This document shows, in pieces, positions 17,871-25,962 of a stretch of 64,000 nucleotides of DNA. Location: positions 62,001-126,000 of the forward strand of contig CP119753.1 in assembly GCA_029319145.1 (NCBI GenBank). The letters are read 5' to 3'. The stretch comes from Microbacter sp. GSS18 (lineage in GTDB: Bacteria > Actinomycetota > Actinomycetes > Actinomycetales > Microbacteriaceae). Positions within the stretch are counted from its first letter, which is position 1. Every line of letters starts with the position of its first letter. The notes below the pieces were generated by a model that was given only the letters and a program-made list of their open reading frames with translations, searched no databases and was not told the origin of the DNA. The position numbers and the translations under genes were made by a program.

Positions 17871-17912
17871 ATGGCGCGCTCGAGCAGCACACGCCGGGGA
17901 GCGGCCTCGTGA
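17871..17912 (+). CDS. 13-codon leader ORF overlapping the moaA start
   Basis: ATG at 17871 opens a frame encoding MARSSSTRRGAAS. Its TGA (17910-17912) overlaps the moaA GTG (17909-17911) as GTGA. A TAGCCT box lies 6 nt upstream. The GGGGAG that would serve as the moaA ribosome binding site lies inside this ORF. The arrangement suggests that translation of the short ORF delivers ribosomes to moaA. No conserved peptide function is claimed. Confidence 0.5.
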   Translation: MARSSSTRRGAAS

Positions 17913-18970
17913 CCGCGATCCCGGTGATGATCGGCCTGCGCCCGCCTGCGCCCGAGGCGGTCGGCGGTGACGGGCCCCTCGTCGACACGCACGGACGGGT
18001 GCACCGCGACCTGCGCATCTCGCTCACCGACCGCTGCTCGCTGCGCTGCACCTACTGCATGCCCGAGCAGGGCAACGAGTGGCTCGCGCGCAGCAGCATC
18101 CTGACCGTCGACGAGATCCTCGAGGTCGCACGAGGTGCGGCTGCCGCGGGCATCACGACGTTCCGGCTGACCGGCGGCGAGCCGCTGCTGCGCACCGACA
18201 TCGCCGACATCGTCCGGCGCCTGGCGACGATCACGGGTCCCGACGGTTCGCGCGTCGAGGTCGCGATGACGACCAACGGCATCCGCCTGCCCGAGTTCCT
18301 GCCCGACCTGATCGACGCGGGACTGTCGCGCCTGAACATCTCGATCGACACGCTGCGCCGGGACCGGTTCCGCGATCTGACGCGTCGCGACCGGCTCGAC
18401 GACGTGCTCGCCGGCATCGCGGCGGCGGCCGCGTCGGGCCTGCGACCCCTCAAGCTCAACGCCGTGGCGATGCGCGGGGTCAACGACGACGAGCTCGTGG
18501 AGCTGGTCGAGTTCGCCACCCGCCACAGCGCCCAGCTGCGCTTCATCGAGCAGATGCCGCTCGACGCCGGGCACACGTGGGACCGCGCGAGCATGGTCAC
18601 CCGGGACGAGATCCTCGACGCGCTGTCGGCGCGGTGGCGTCTGGACCCGATCCCGGGGCGCGGGGGAGCGCCGGCGGAGCGCTGGACGCTCGACGGCGGT
18701 CCCGACACCGTCGGGGTCATCGCGTCGGTGACCGCCCCGTTCTGCGGCGACTGCGACCGGCTGCGGCTGACCGCCGACGGCCAGCTGCGCAACTGCCTGT
18801 TCTCCACGACCGAGTACGACCTGCTGCCGGTGCTGCGGGACTCGGGCGAGGCGCCGGAGGGGATCGATCGGATGCTTCGCGCGTGTGTCCGCGGCAAGCT
18901 GCCGGGCCATGCCATCAACGATCCGTCGTTCCTGCAGCCCGCGCGCGGCATGAACGCGATTGGCGGCTGA
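17909..18970 (+). CDS. moaA: GTP 3',8-cyclase, molybdenum cofactor biosynthesis
   Basis: The product has 353 residues from the GTG at 17909 (GGGGAG 8 bp upstream); an ATG at 17927 is an alternative. The radical-SAM cluster motif is C43-SLR-C47-TY-C50. TTFRLTGGEPLLR follows, and the second cluster appears as FCGDCDRLRLTADG...RNCLF. The protein ends in the functional Gly-Gly. It converts GTP to 3',8-cyclo-dihydro-GTP, the first step to molybdopterin. fdhD lies two genes downstream, consistent with molybdoenzyme maturation. Confidence 0.95.
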   Translation: MTAIPVMIGLRPPAPEAVGGDGPLVDTHGRVHRDLRISLTDRCSLRCTYCMPEQGNEWLARSSILTVDEILEVARGAAAAGITTFRLTGGEPLLRTDIADIVRRLATITGPDGSRVEVAMTTNGIRLPEFLPDLIDAGLSRLNISIDTLRRDRFRDLTRRDRLDDVLAGIAAAAASGLRPLKLNAVAMRGVNDDELVELVEFATRHSAQLRFIEQMPLDAGHTWDRASMVTRDEILDALSARWRLDPIPGRGGAPAERWTLDGGPDTVGVIASVTAPFCGDCDRLRLTADGQLRNCLFSTTEYDLLPVLRDSGEAPEGIDRMLRACVRGKLPGHAINDPSFLQPARGMNAIGG

Positions 18971-19017
18971 CGGAAGGATCGGGCCCCGGCGGCGGAATCC
19001 ACGGCAGAGTAGTCACG

Positions 19018-20478
19018 ATGACTCCTGCGCCGCCCACCGGAACGGTCGACCTGACGCATCCTCAGCGCTGGCGGGCGTTCTGGGTCGCGGTCGGCGTCGC
19101 CTCGCTGACGATCCTGGACCTGTCGAAGGTCAACGTCGCGCTGCCCTCGATCGAAGTCGCGCTCGGGGCCGGATCCACGGCCCTGCAGCTCATCGTCTCG
19201 GGGTACGTGCTGACGTTCGGCCTCGTCCTGGTGCCGATGGGTCGCCTGGGGGATCAGCGCTCGCGGCGGGCTCTGTTCATCATCGGGCTGTCGATGTTCA
19301 CGGTGCTGAGTCTCGTGTGCGCGATCGCGCCGACGACCGAGGTCCTCATGATCGGCCGGCTGCTGCAGGGCGTGGCCGCCGGCATCCAGATGCCCCAGGT
19401 CCTGGGGCTCATCCAGCAGCTGTTCCACGGCGAGGAGCGCGGCCGGGCGTTCGGGCTGTTCGGCGCCACCGTCGGGGTCGCGACGGCGTTCGGGCCGACG
19501 CTCGGCGGCCTGCTCATCGCCCTCGGCGGAGAGCAGGACGGCTGGCGCTGGGTGTTCTGGATGAACGTGCCGCTCGGGATCGTGGCGATCGCGGCGGCGA
19601 TCTGGGTGCTGCCGAGCACGCGGAGCGGGTCGCGCAAGCCGCTGCAGCTCGATCCGTTCGGCGTCGTGCTGTTCGGCATCACGGTGCTGGCGCTGATGTG
19701 GCCGTTCCTGTTCACGACCGGGTCGCCCGACGACGACCCGCGCCGCTGGTGGCTGCTGGCCGTCTTCGTGCTGTTCGCCGCGGGCTTCCTGGCCTGGGAG
19801 CGGCACTACGAGCGACTCGGCAAGGCGCCGCTCGTGCCGTTCGGGCTGTTCCGCATCACGTCCTACCGCAACGGCACGGTGCTTCAGGCCGTCTACTTCG
19901 CCGCGGCCCCCGCGCTGTTCCTCCTCACGACCCTCTTCCTGCAGGGCGGCGTGGGGCTCGCGCCGGTCTTCGCGGGCATGGTGACGATCGGCTTCGCGCT
20001 GGCGAGCGCGGTGTCGTCGTGGATCGGCGGCAACATCGTCACCCGCTACGGCCGGCCTGTCGTGATCTGGGGGCTGGCGGGCATGCTGCTGGCGGTGGGG
20101 CTGCTCGCCCTCAGCGCGACCCTGCTGCCCGAGTCCGTCATCGCGTGGGTGATGGCGGGCGTCATGGTGATCGGCGGATTCGGCGGCGGACTCGTCATCG
20201 CGCCGAATCAGACGCTCACGCTCCACGACGTCCCCGTCCGGCAGGGCGGCATCGCCGGTTCGGTCGGGCAGCTGGGCCAGCGCGTGGGCACCGCCGTCGG
20301 CACGGCCGTGGCGCTGTCGCTGTTCTACGCCACGATCTTCCGCGAGTCCGGCGACGTGGCGGCCTACGTGGCGTTCCATGACGCCTACACCTACGGGCTG
20401 ATGGCGATCGGCCTGTTCGTCGCGATCGCCTTCATCATCGCCGTGATGGACCTCAACGACCGGCGCCGGCGCGGCTGA
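19018..20478 (+). CDS. MFS transporter, DHA2 (EmrB/QacA) family
   Basis: The product has 486 residues with about 14 predicted membrane segments. Motifs include TILDLSKVNVALPSIEVALG (helix 1, with the family aspartate), GRLGDQRSRR (motif A) and RLLQGVAAGIQMPQVLGLI. It is probably a proton-driven exporter of small hydrophobic compounds. It sits 47 bp after moaA and 42 bp before fdhD on the same strand, so it interrupts an otherwise molybdenum-related pair. The ATG at 19018 is chosen because the frame upstream is antiphase to moaA. Confidence 0.88.
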   Translation: MTPAPPTGTVDLTHPQRWRAFWVAVGVASLTILDLSKVNVALPSIEVALGAGSTALQLIVSGYVLTFGLVLVPMGRLGDQRSRRALFIIGLSMFTVLSLVCAIAPTTEVLMIGRLLQGVAAGIQMPQVLGLIQQLFHGEERGRAFGLFGATVGVATAFGPTLGGLLIALGGEQDGWRWVFWMNVPLGIVAIAAAIWVLPSTRSGSRKPLQLDPFGVVLFGITVLALMWPFLFTTGSPDDDPRRWWLLAVFVLFAAGFLAWERHYERLGKAPLVPFGLFRITSYRNGTVLQAVYFAAAPALFLLTTLFLQGGVGLAPVFAGMVTIGFALASAVSSWIGGNIVTRYGRPVVIWGLAGMLLAVGLLALSATLLPESVIAWVMAGVMVIGGFGGGLVIAPNQTLTLHDVPVRQGGIAGSVGQLGQRVGTAVGTAVALSLFYATIFRESGDVAAYVAFHDAYTYGLMAIGLFVAIAFIIAVMDLNDRRRRG

Positions 20479-20508
20479 CCGGGCAGAGCCGGTGCCCCCG
20501 AACGCGAC

Positions 20509-20514
20509 TACGCT
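20509..20514 (+). promoter_or_regulatory. -10 box of fdhD
   Basis: TACGCT ends 6 nt before the fdhD ATG, and no ribosome binding site is seen, suggesting leaderless transcription. Confidence 0.5.
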
Positions 20515-20520
20515 CTGACC

Positions 20521-21402
20521 ATGGGCCGCATCACCGCACGCCGCCCCGTGGTGAAGATCACGGTGGGAGGTTCCCAGACCCGCCGCCCCGACACGCTCGC
20601 CGTCGAGGAGCCGCTCGAGATCCGCGTCGGCGGGGAGCCGCTCGCGGTGACGATGCGCACGCCCGGGCACGACGTCGAGCTCGCCGCCGGATTCCTCGTG
20701 TCCGAGGGGGTCATCGGCCACGCCGGCGAGTTCCGCTCGGCCATCCACTGCGGCGGGCCCGGCACCGGCGGCCCGCTCGCCGGGAACTCCGAGAACACCT
20801 ACAACGTCCTCGACGTCACGCTCGCCCCGGGCGTCGAGCTGTCGGCGTCGTCGCTCTCGCGCAACTTCTACACGACGTCGTCGTGCGGGGTGTGCGGCAA
20901 GGCCTCGATCGACGCCGTCGAGACGGTGTCGAGGTTCGCGCTGAAGACGGATGCCGCCCGCGTCGGCGCCGAGACGCTGGTCACCTTCCCCGACCGGCTC
21001 CGCGAGGAGCAGGCGGTGTTCGAGAAGACCGGGGGGCTGCACGCAGCTGCCCTGTTCGACGCGGCGACGGGCGAGCTGCTCGTGGTCCGCGAGGACGTCG
21101 GCCGTCACAACGCCGTCGACAAGGTCGTCGGCTGGGCGGTGCTCGAGGATCGCCTGCCGCTGAGCGCAACGGTGCTGCAGGTGTCGGGACGCGCCAGCTT
21201 CGAGCTCGTGCAGAAGGCCGTCATGGCCGGCATCCCGATCCTCGCAGCGGTCTCGGCGCCGTCGTCGCTCGCGGTCGAGCTCGCGGCGGCATCCGATCTG
21301 ACGCTCGTGGGGTTCCTGCGCGGGAACTCGATGAACGTCTACACCGGCGTCGGGCGCGTGGCCGTGCCCGAGACGGCGGGCGATCGCCCGGCCGCGACCT
21401 GA
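20521..21402 (+). CDS. fdhD: Formate dehydrogenase accessory sulfurtransferase
   Basis: The product has 293 residues. The conserved [12 protein letters not shown] holds the C122-x-x-C125 pair that relays sulfur from a cysteine desulfurase to the bis-MGD cofactor. Other family stretches are [17 protein letters not shown] and [25 protein letters not shown]. It matures formate dehydrogenase; no such enzyme gene is in the window. A TACGCT box lies 6 nt before the ATG. Confidence 0.95.
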   Translation: MGRITARRPVVKITVGGSQTRRPDTLAVEEPLEIRVGGEPLAVTMRTPGHDVELAAGFLVSEGVIGHAGEFRSAIHCGGPGTGGPLAGNSENTYNVLDVTLAPGVELSASSLSRNFYTTSSCGVCGKASIDAVETVSRFALKTDAARVGAETLVTFPDRLREEQAVFEKTGGLHAAALFDAATGELLVVREDVGRHNAVDKVVGWAVLEDRLPLSATVLQVSGRASFELVQKAVMAGIPILAAVSAPSSLAVELAAASDLTLVGFLRGNSMNVYTGVGRVAVPETAGDRPAAT

Positions 21403-21405
21403 GGG

Positions 21406-21765
21406 TCAGAAGACGAACAGCTGCCCGAGCACCACGATCGCGATGATGAAGAGGGCGATGACGGCCGCGATGATCGACAGCGTGCGGCGCGACAGCGTCG
21501 CGACGCCCCAGCCGGCGAGGAACGGCAGCGACACGAGGAAGATCGACACGACCCACCAGAACGCCATGTAGCCACCGGTCGTGGCCTCTTCCAGGCGTCC
21601 GGCGAAGAGCTGCTGCGTGCGCGGGTGCGTCGCGAAGGCGACCGAGGCGGACAGGGGCACGGCGATGAACGCCGCGACGATCAGGCCGACCAGGAACCCC
21701 CACAGCGTCGGGCTTCCCCCGCCGCCGATGATTCCGCCGGACATCTCTTCGCGCTGGTTGGGCAT
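21406..21765 (-). CDS. Small membrane protein, unknown function
   Basis: The product has 119 residues with three hydrophobic segments: around LWGFLVGLIVAAFIAVPLSA, the FWWVVSIFLVSLPFLAGWG region and a C-terminal IIAAVIALFIIAIVVLGQLFVF. No catalytic motif is visible. It converges with fdhD, with only 3 bp between the stops. I do not recognise the family. Confidence 0.7.
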   Translation of the reverse strand: MPNQREEMSGGIIGGGGSPTLWGFLVGLIVAAFIAVPLSASVAFATHPRTQQLFAGRLEEATTGGYMAFWWVVSIFLVSLPFLAGWGVATLSRRTLSIIAAVIALFIIAIVVLGQLFVF

Positions 21766-21805
21766 GCCGACAACTCTATCCAGTCGGCCGCGGGCGGCAT
21801 GACGC

Positions 21806-21840
21806 GGCGCCGCCCGCGGCTGGGGAGCGCGGGCGGCGCC
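21806..21840 (-). terminator. 13-bp perfect stem after dps
   Basis: Arms GGCGCCGCCCGCG (21806-21818) and CGCGGGCGGCGCC (21828-21840) flank a 9-nt loop, 16 bp beyond the dps stop. It is a strong hairpin without a T-run. Confidence 0.8.
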
Positions 21841-21856
21841 GTGTGAGCGCCTGGGA

Positions 21857-22429
21857 TCATCGCTTCGGCGTGCGGTTCTCCGCGCTCACCATCCACGACA
21901 GCTGCTCGACGCGCTCCAGGATTCCGTGGAGGATGTCGGCGCTCGTGGGGTCTTCGTCGTCGACGGCATCGTGGACGTCGCGGCACGTGTGCGCCACGGT
22001 GTCCAGTCGCTCGGTGATCAGGTCGACGACCTCGCTGGTGTCGAGCTCGCCCTGCGGGAACTCCGGCAGGGTCGTGGTCTCGGCGACCGTGTCGCTGCGG
22101 CCGTCGGGCAGCGCGTGCAGTGCGCGCATCCGCTCGGCGACGTCGTCCGAGAAGGCGCGTGCGGCGTCGATGATCTCGTCCAGCTGCAGATGGGTGTCGC
22201 GGAAGTTGCGGCCCACGACGTTCCAGTGGGCCTGCTTGCCCTGCAGCGACAGCTCGATGAGGTCGACGAGCACCTTCTGCATGCTCTCGCCGAGGGCGGC
22301 GGAGGCCGAGAACCCGGTCTCTGCGTTCTGCTCGCCCGTGAGTGCTGCGCCCATGCCGCCTCGGGCGGCACGTCGGCGGTTTCGCGCGCCGGGCGTCGGC
22401 GTGGTCTTCTTCACGGTTGCGGTGGCCAT
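21857..22429 (-). CDS. dps: Dps family DNA-protecting ferritin-like protein
   Basis: The product has 190 residues. The ferroxidase segment reads KQAHWNVVGRNFRDTHLQLDEIID, with the histidines and acidic residues expected at the dimer interface. The N-terminus has a basic, Thr/Pro/Arg-rich tail of about 25 residues (TVKKTTPTPGARNRRRAARGG) that may bind DNA. Dps shells store iron by consuming hydrogen peroxide and compact DNA under stress. GAGGAG precedes the ATG. It is an isolated gene bounded by its own hairpin. Confidence 0.92.
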   Translation of the reverse strand: MATATVKKTTPTPGARNRRRAARGGMGAALTGEQNAETGFSASAALGESMQKVLVDLIELSLQGKQAHWNVVGRNFRDTHLQLDEIIDAARAFSDDVAERMRALHALPDGRSDTVAETTTLPEFPQGELDTSEVVDLITERLDTVAHTCRDVHDAVDDEDPTSADILHGILERVEQLSWMVSAENRTPKR

Positions 22430-22537
22430 GTGGGGCTCCTCCCGGTCGGTCGACGGTGTGCTCGGGTCGTGAGCGCGCTCGACGATACGCGCGCAGCCTG
22501 ACCGCGGCAGGGGGATTGCCTCTGTGCGCGCTGGATG

Positions 22538-23161
22538 CTACGCCGAGGCGGATGCCGCGCGCTCGAGCCCGTCGAGGATGAGGTCGAGCCCGATCGCGAA
22601 CCCGTCGCCGGGCGGGCGATCCTCGAGATGCTGGTGCGCGTGGATGCTCAGGTGCGGGTACGTGCGGATGGTGTCGAGAAGCTCATCGACACGGGTCGGG
22701 GTGTCGAGCGGGGCGAACTGCAGCGCCTGCCAGGTGTAGCCGTACACGTGGCCGTCGATGATGTGGAGCGCGTGGAATGCGAGGTCCTCGGGCACGCCTC
22801 CCGCGGCGAGCTGTGCCAGCGTCGCGTCGATGACCGCGAGGCGGGATTCGCCGCCCTCGGTGAGGGGAAGGGCGAAGAACCACGGGTGCGCGAGCAGCGC
22901 GGCGTGCGCGGAGCCGGCGAGCCGGTGCAGCGCCGCGCGCCAGTCGGGCTCGTCGCGCGCGAGATCGACCGCGCGCCACACCGCGTCGATGAGGCCCCGT
23001 TCGAGGTCGGCCTTGCTGCGCACGTGGTTGTAGAGCGACATCGCCTCGACGCCCAGCTCGGCCGCGAGCCGGCGCATCGACAGCGCGGGCAGTCCGTCGC
23101 GGTCGGCGAGCGCGAGTGCGGCGGCCAGGACGCCCTCCCGGGTCAGGCCCGCTCTGGCCAT
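22538..23161 (-). CDS. TetR/AcrR family transcriptional regulator
   Basis: The product has 207 residues. The helix-turn-helix is LSMRRLAAELGVEAMSLYNHVRSKADL (residues about 26-52), and the C-terminal part resembles the TetR_C_1 (tetracycline-repressor type) ligand domain. It is transcribed divergently from an oxidoreductase gene, and two related palindromes lie in the shared 86-bp gap. It most likely represses both genes until an unknown ligand binds. Confidence 0.88.
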   Translation of the reverse strand: MARAGLTREGVLAAALALADRDGLPALSMRRLAAELGVEAMSLYNHVRSKADLERGLIDAVWRAVDLARDEPDWRAALHRLAGSAHAALLAHPWFFALPLTEGGESRLAVIDATLAQLAAGGVPEDLAFHALHIIDGHVYGYTWQALQFAPLDTPTRVDELLDTIRTYPHLSIHAHQHLEDRPPGDGFAIGLDLILDGLERAASASA

Positions 23162-23170
23162 GGCGCCTCC

Positions 23171-23223
23171 TTGACATGCTTACGCCGTAAGTATAGCGTC
23201 GTGCTCGGACATACACTGTAAGT
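23171..23223. promoter_or_regulatory. Divergent promoter region with two TetR-type operators
   Basis: A plus-strand promoter TTGACA (23171) - 17 bp - TAGCGT (23194) holds the perfect palindrome CTTACGCCGTAAG (23179-23191) in its spacer. A degenerate copy, CATACACTGTAAGT, lies at 23210-23223; in the same orientation ACTTACGGCGTAAG and ACTTACAGTGTATG share 11 of 14 positions. This layout fits steric repression by the divergent TetR protein. Confidence 0.7.
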
Positions 23224-23247
23224 TTTCGCGACAGGCGAGGAGCCGCC

Positions 23248-24228
23248 ATGAGGGCCGTCACACACGATCGGTACACGGATGCCGAGGGGCTCACGCTCGG
23301 GGAGGTGCCCGTTCCCGAGCCGGGCGCCGATCGCATCCGCATCCGCGTCGAGGCCGCCGCCCTGAACCCCTTCGACTGGCACCTGTACCGCGGCGAACCC
23401 TGGATCATGCGTCTGCAGCAGGGCCTGCGGGTGCGCGGACCGCGGGGCGTGGGGGCGGACGTCGCCGGTGTGGTCGAGGCCGTGGGGGAGGACGTCGACC
23501 GCTTCCGGGTCGGCGACCGCGTGTTCGGGACCATCGGCCGCGGCGCCCTCGCCGAAGCCGCGGTGGCGCGTCCGGCGGCCTTGGCCGCGGTGCCCGACGG
23601 CGTCTCCTCCGACGACGCGGCCGCCGCGGCGATGGCCGGCGTCACGGCGCTCCAGGCGCTGCGCGACACGGCGCGGCTCGAGGCAGGGGAGCGCGTGCTG
23701 GTGTGGGGCGCGTCGGGGGGCGTCGGCCATCTCGCCGTCCAGCTCGCCCGGGTCCTCGGAGCCGGGAGCGTCGATGCCGTCTGCTCGGGCCGCAACGCCG
23801 ACCTGGTGCGGGGTCTCGGCGCCGACGAGGTCTACGACTACACGACCTCGGCCGCGCCGGTGGGGCCGTACGACGTCGTACTCGACACCGTCGGGACGGC
23901 ATCGATATCGCGGCTGAAGGGGCTGCTCGCGCCGGAAGGGCGCGTGGTGCTGGTCGGCGCCCTGGGCGGCGGGCGCCTTCTCGGCCCGCTCGGTGGGACC
24001 CTGCGGCGCGGCATCGGCGCCCGCCTGCGCGGCGTGGACCACCGCGGGATGCTGGCGACGGTGCGCGGCGGCGACCTCGCCCTGCTCGGCGGATGGCTGG
24101 CCGACGGTTCGCTGGTGCCGGCGGTGCAGCAGACGTTCGGGCTCGACGGCGCGATCGAGGCGCTGCGGATGCTCGAGGCCGGGCATGTGGCCGGAAAGCT
24201 CGTGGTCCGGCCGCGAGCGGGGGAGTGA
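23248..24228 (+). CDS. NAD(P)-dependent zinc-less medium-chain oxidoreductase (quinone reductase-like)
   Basis: The product has 326 residues. It begins MRAVTHDRYTDAEGLTLGEVPVPEPG, has NPFDWHLYRGEP and DVAGVVEAVGEDVDRFRVGDRVFG, and the nucleotide-binding loop VWGASGGVGHLAVQLARVLGA. The zinc cysteine cluster is absent, pointing to the quinone-reductase/zeta-crystallin group. GAGGAG lies before the ATG. Divergent TetR control suggests induction by a reactive or toxic small molecule. Confidence 0.88.
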   Translation: MRAVTHDRYTDAEGLTLGEVPVPEPGADRIRIRVEAAALNPFDWHLYRGEPWIMRLQQGLRVRGPRGVGADVAGVVEAVGEDVDRFRVGDRVFGTIGRGALAEAAVARPAALAAVPDGVSSDDAAAAAMAGVTALQALRDTARLEAGERVLVWGASGGVGHLAVQLARVLGAGSVDAVCSGRNADLVRGLGADEVYDYTTSAAPVGPYDVVLDTVGTASISRLKGLLAPEGRVVLVGALGGGRLLGPLGGTLRRGIGARLRGVDHRGMLATVRGGDLALLGGWLADGSLVPAVQQTFGLDGAIEALRMLEAGHVAGKLVVRPRAGE

Positions 24229-24256
24229 CGTCCGGGGAGCAGCGCGCCGCGGAGGA

Positions 24257-24676
24257 TCACCCGTCGCCGGGCTCGGCATCGAGCTGTTCCCGGAGCGTGT
24301 CGGCGTCGAGCAACTCCCACACTTCGGCGATGCGCTCGCCGTCGAATCGCAGGAAGAACATGTGCGGCACCGCGATCGTCCGCCCGGTGGGTGCGCGGCC
24401 CTGGAACCCGCCCTCGTGGGTTCCGCGGAGCGTCGCGCGAACGGCGACGTGATCGCCGGACGCGACGACGGCGTGCAGCTCGAAGCGGAAGTCGGGGAAC
24501 CCCGCGTGCCAGCGGTCGACGAAGTCCCGCAGCTCGGCGGCGTCGCTCTCGCGCGTCTGCGCCCCGATGTGCAGGCGGAAGCTCTGCAGCGCTGCGGCGG
24601 TGGTCGTGAAGTCGCGGCGGTTCCACGCGTCCTCGAACACCGCGCGGGCGACGTCGGTCCTGCTGGGCTCCGCCAT
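24257..24676 (-). CDS. SnoaL-like / ester cyclase family protein
   Basis: The product has 139 residues. The pattern FEDAWNRRDF...FRLHIGAQTRESDAAELRDFVDRWHAGFPDFRFELHAVVASGDHVAVRATLRGTHEG is that of SnoaL-like polyketide-cyclase/NTF2-fold proteins. Its ATG overlaps the stop of the glutamine-synthetase-like gene by one base (TGATG), so it is co-translated with it. These proteins act as cyclases, isomerases or hydrolases on small molecules; the substrate is unknown. Confidence 0.8.
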   Translation of the reverse strand: MAEPSRTDVARAVFEDAWNRRDFTTTAAALQSFRLHIGAQTRESDAAELRDFVDRWHAGFPDFRFELHAVVASGDHVAVRATLRGTHEGGFQGRAPTGRTIAVPHMFFLRFDGERIAEVWELLDADTLREQLDAEPGDG

Positions 24677-25962
24677 CAGTTCGTCCAGGCGTAGCGCAGG
24701 CGCTCCGCCGTCTCGGCCACGGCCTGCTCGGCGTACGTCTCGTGCTCCGTCGTGCGCACCGCGGTCAGCGCCTCGATGATCCACGCGCCCAGGGCTGTCG
24801 CGGCGACCGGGGATCGCGCGAGACGCGCGAGCTGGTCGGGCACGTCGACGGGGAGGAGCGCCGGCGGGGGATCCGCCGCGGCCGGATTCACCGTCACCTC
24901 GGCCGGGAGCACGCTTCCCGCGCGGATGCCGACGTGTGCGGCCTCGAGCAGCACGGCGGTGGCCGAATAGGGATTGGCCGACGGATCGATGCACTTGACC
25001 TCGAGATTCGCCCCGCCCGCGGCGCCCGGCCCGTCTGCGATGAGCCGCACCGCCGCCTCGCGGTTCTCGACGCCCCAGCAGCGCCATGCCCCCGACCACA
25101 TCCCGGGCGTCATGCGCTGCACTGACAGCGGCGAGGACGCCAGCACGCCCATGAGTTCGGGAAGCGCCGAAAGGATGCCGCCGATCGCGCCGGCGCCGGC
25201 ATCCGTCATGCCGTGTTCGCGCGCCCCGCCGGCGAAGACGGGCACACCTCCGGTCGTGATCGACAGATGAACGTGCGCGCCGTTGCCCGAGCCGCCGGCC
25301 GACGGCAGCGGCGAGAACGACGCAGCCATGCCGTGCTCGCGGGCGGCCTGCGAGATGACCGTGCGCGCCAGAACGAGCGCGTCCGCGGCTTCGACGGGCG
25401 GCAGCGCCCGGAGTGAGATCTCGAACTGGTTCGCACCGAACTCGGCGTGCACCTGGGCGACTCCGAGGTCGGCGACCCAGGCGCGGGCGAGCACGCTCTG
25501 GAGGAATCGGCGCTGATCCAGTGCCGCGCCCAGTCCGTACGCCGACCAGTGGGGTGCGGCGACCCCGTCGAACAGTGTGAACTCGAGTTCGTGGCCCACG
25601 CGCGCGGCGATGCCGTCGGCGCCGAGCCGTTCGACGGTGCGCGCCAGCGCCGACCGCGTGCACACCGGCGAGACCGCGCCGTCCTGGGTGTGCACGGTCG
25701 CCGGCGCCCACTGCACGCCGTCGCCGAGACTCCGCAGCGCGCCGGGCTCGATGCGAAGCCGCTGGTCGCCGACGACCCCGAAGCGGTCGGTGAAGGCCAG
25801 CTGGTCGTCCGCGCAGAACACGTTCCAGCTGGGCGAGGCACCCATGCCGACGCTCACGAACTCGTCCAGCCGGTCGGCCGGAACGGCCTTGGCGCGCGTC
25901 ACACCGCCGGGGTCGACGATCGAGCCGAACACGAGGGGTTCGACGGGGGCGGGCTCGGTCAT
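24676..25962 (-). CDS. Glutamine synthetase-like enzyme (gamma-glutamyl ligase type)
   Basis: The product has 428 residues. Catalytic landmarks of type I glutamine synthetases are present: VGHELEFTLFDG, QVHAEFGANQFEIS, the ATP/glutamate loop GSGNGAHVHLS, and a C-terminal VKCIDPSANPYSATAVLL. The usual N-terminal Asp50 loop differs and no adenylylation-type ending is seen, so it more likely ligates glutamate to an amine other than ammonia. The start overlaps the upstream amidohydrolase stop by 4 nt. The pair corresponds to the two halves of fungal FluG-type fusion proteins. Confidence 0.85.
   Translation of the reverse strand: MTEPAPVEPLVFGSIVDPGGVTRAKAVPADRLDEFVSVGMGASPSWNVFCADDQLAFTDRFGVVGDQRLRIEPGALRSLGDGVQWAPATVHTQDGAVSPVCTRSALARTVERLGADGIAARVGHELEFTLFDGVAAPHWSAYGLGAALDQRRFLQSVLARAWVADLGVAQVHAEFGANQFEISLRALPPVEAADALVLARTVISQAAREHGMAASFSPLPSAGGSGNGAHVHLSITTGGVPVFAGGAREHGMTDAGAGAIGGILSALPELMGVLASSPLSVQRMTPGMWSGAWRCWGVENREAAVRLIADGPGAAGGANLEVKCIDPSANPYSATAVLLEAAHVGIRAGSVLPAEVTVNPAAADPPPALLPVDVPDQLARLARSPVAATALGAWIIEALTAVRTTEHETYAEQAVAETAERLRYAWTN

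Noticed and set aside
18052..21108. A 1018-codon minus-strand ORF opposite moaA, the exporter and fdhD
   Set aside because: Its Arg/Gly/His-rich sequence is typical of antisense frames in high-GC DNA; the plus strand holds three recognisable genes.
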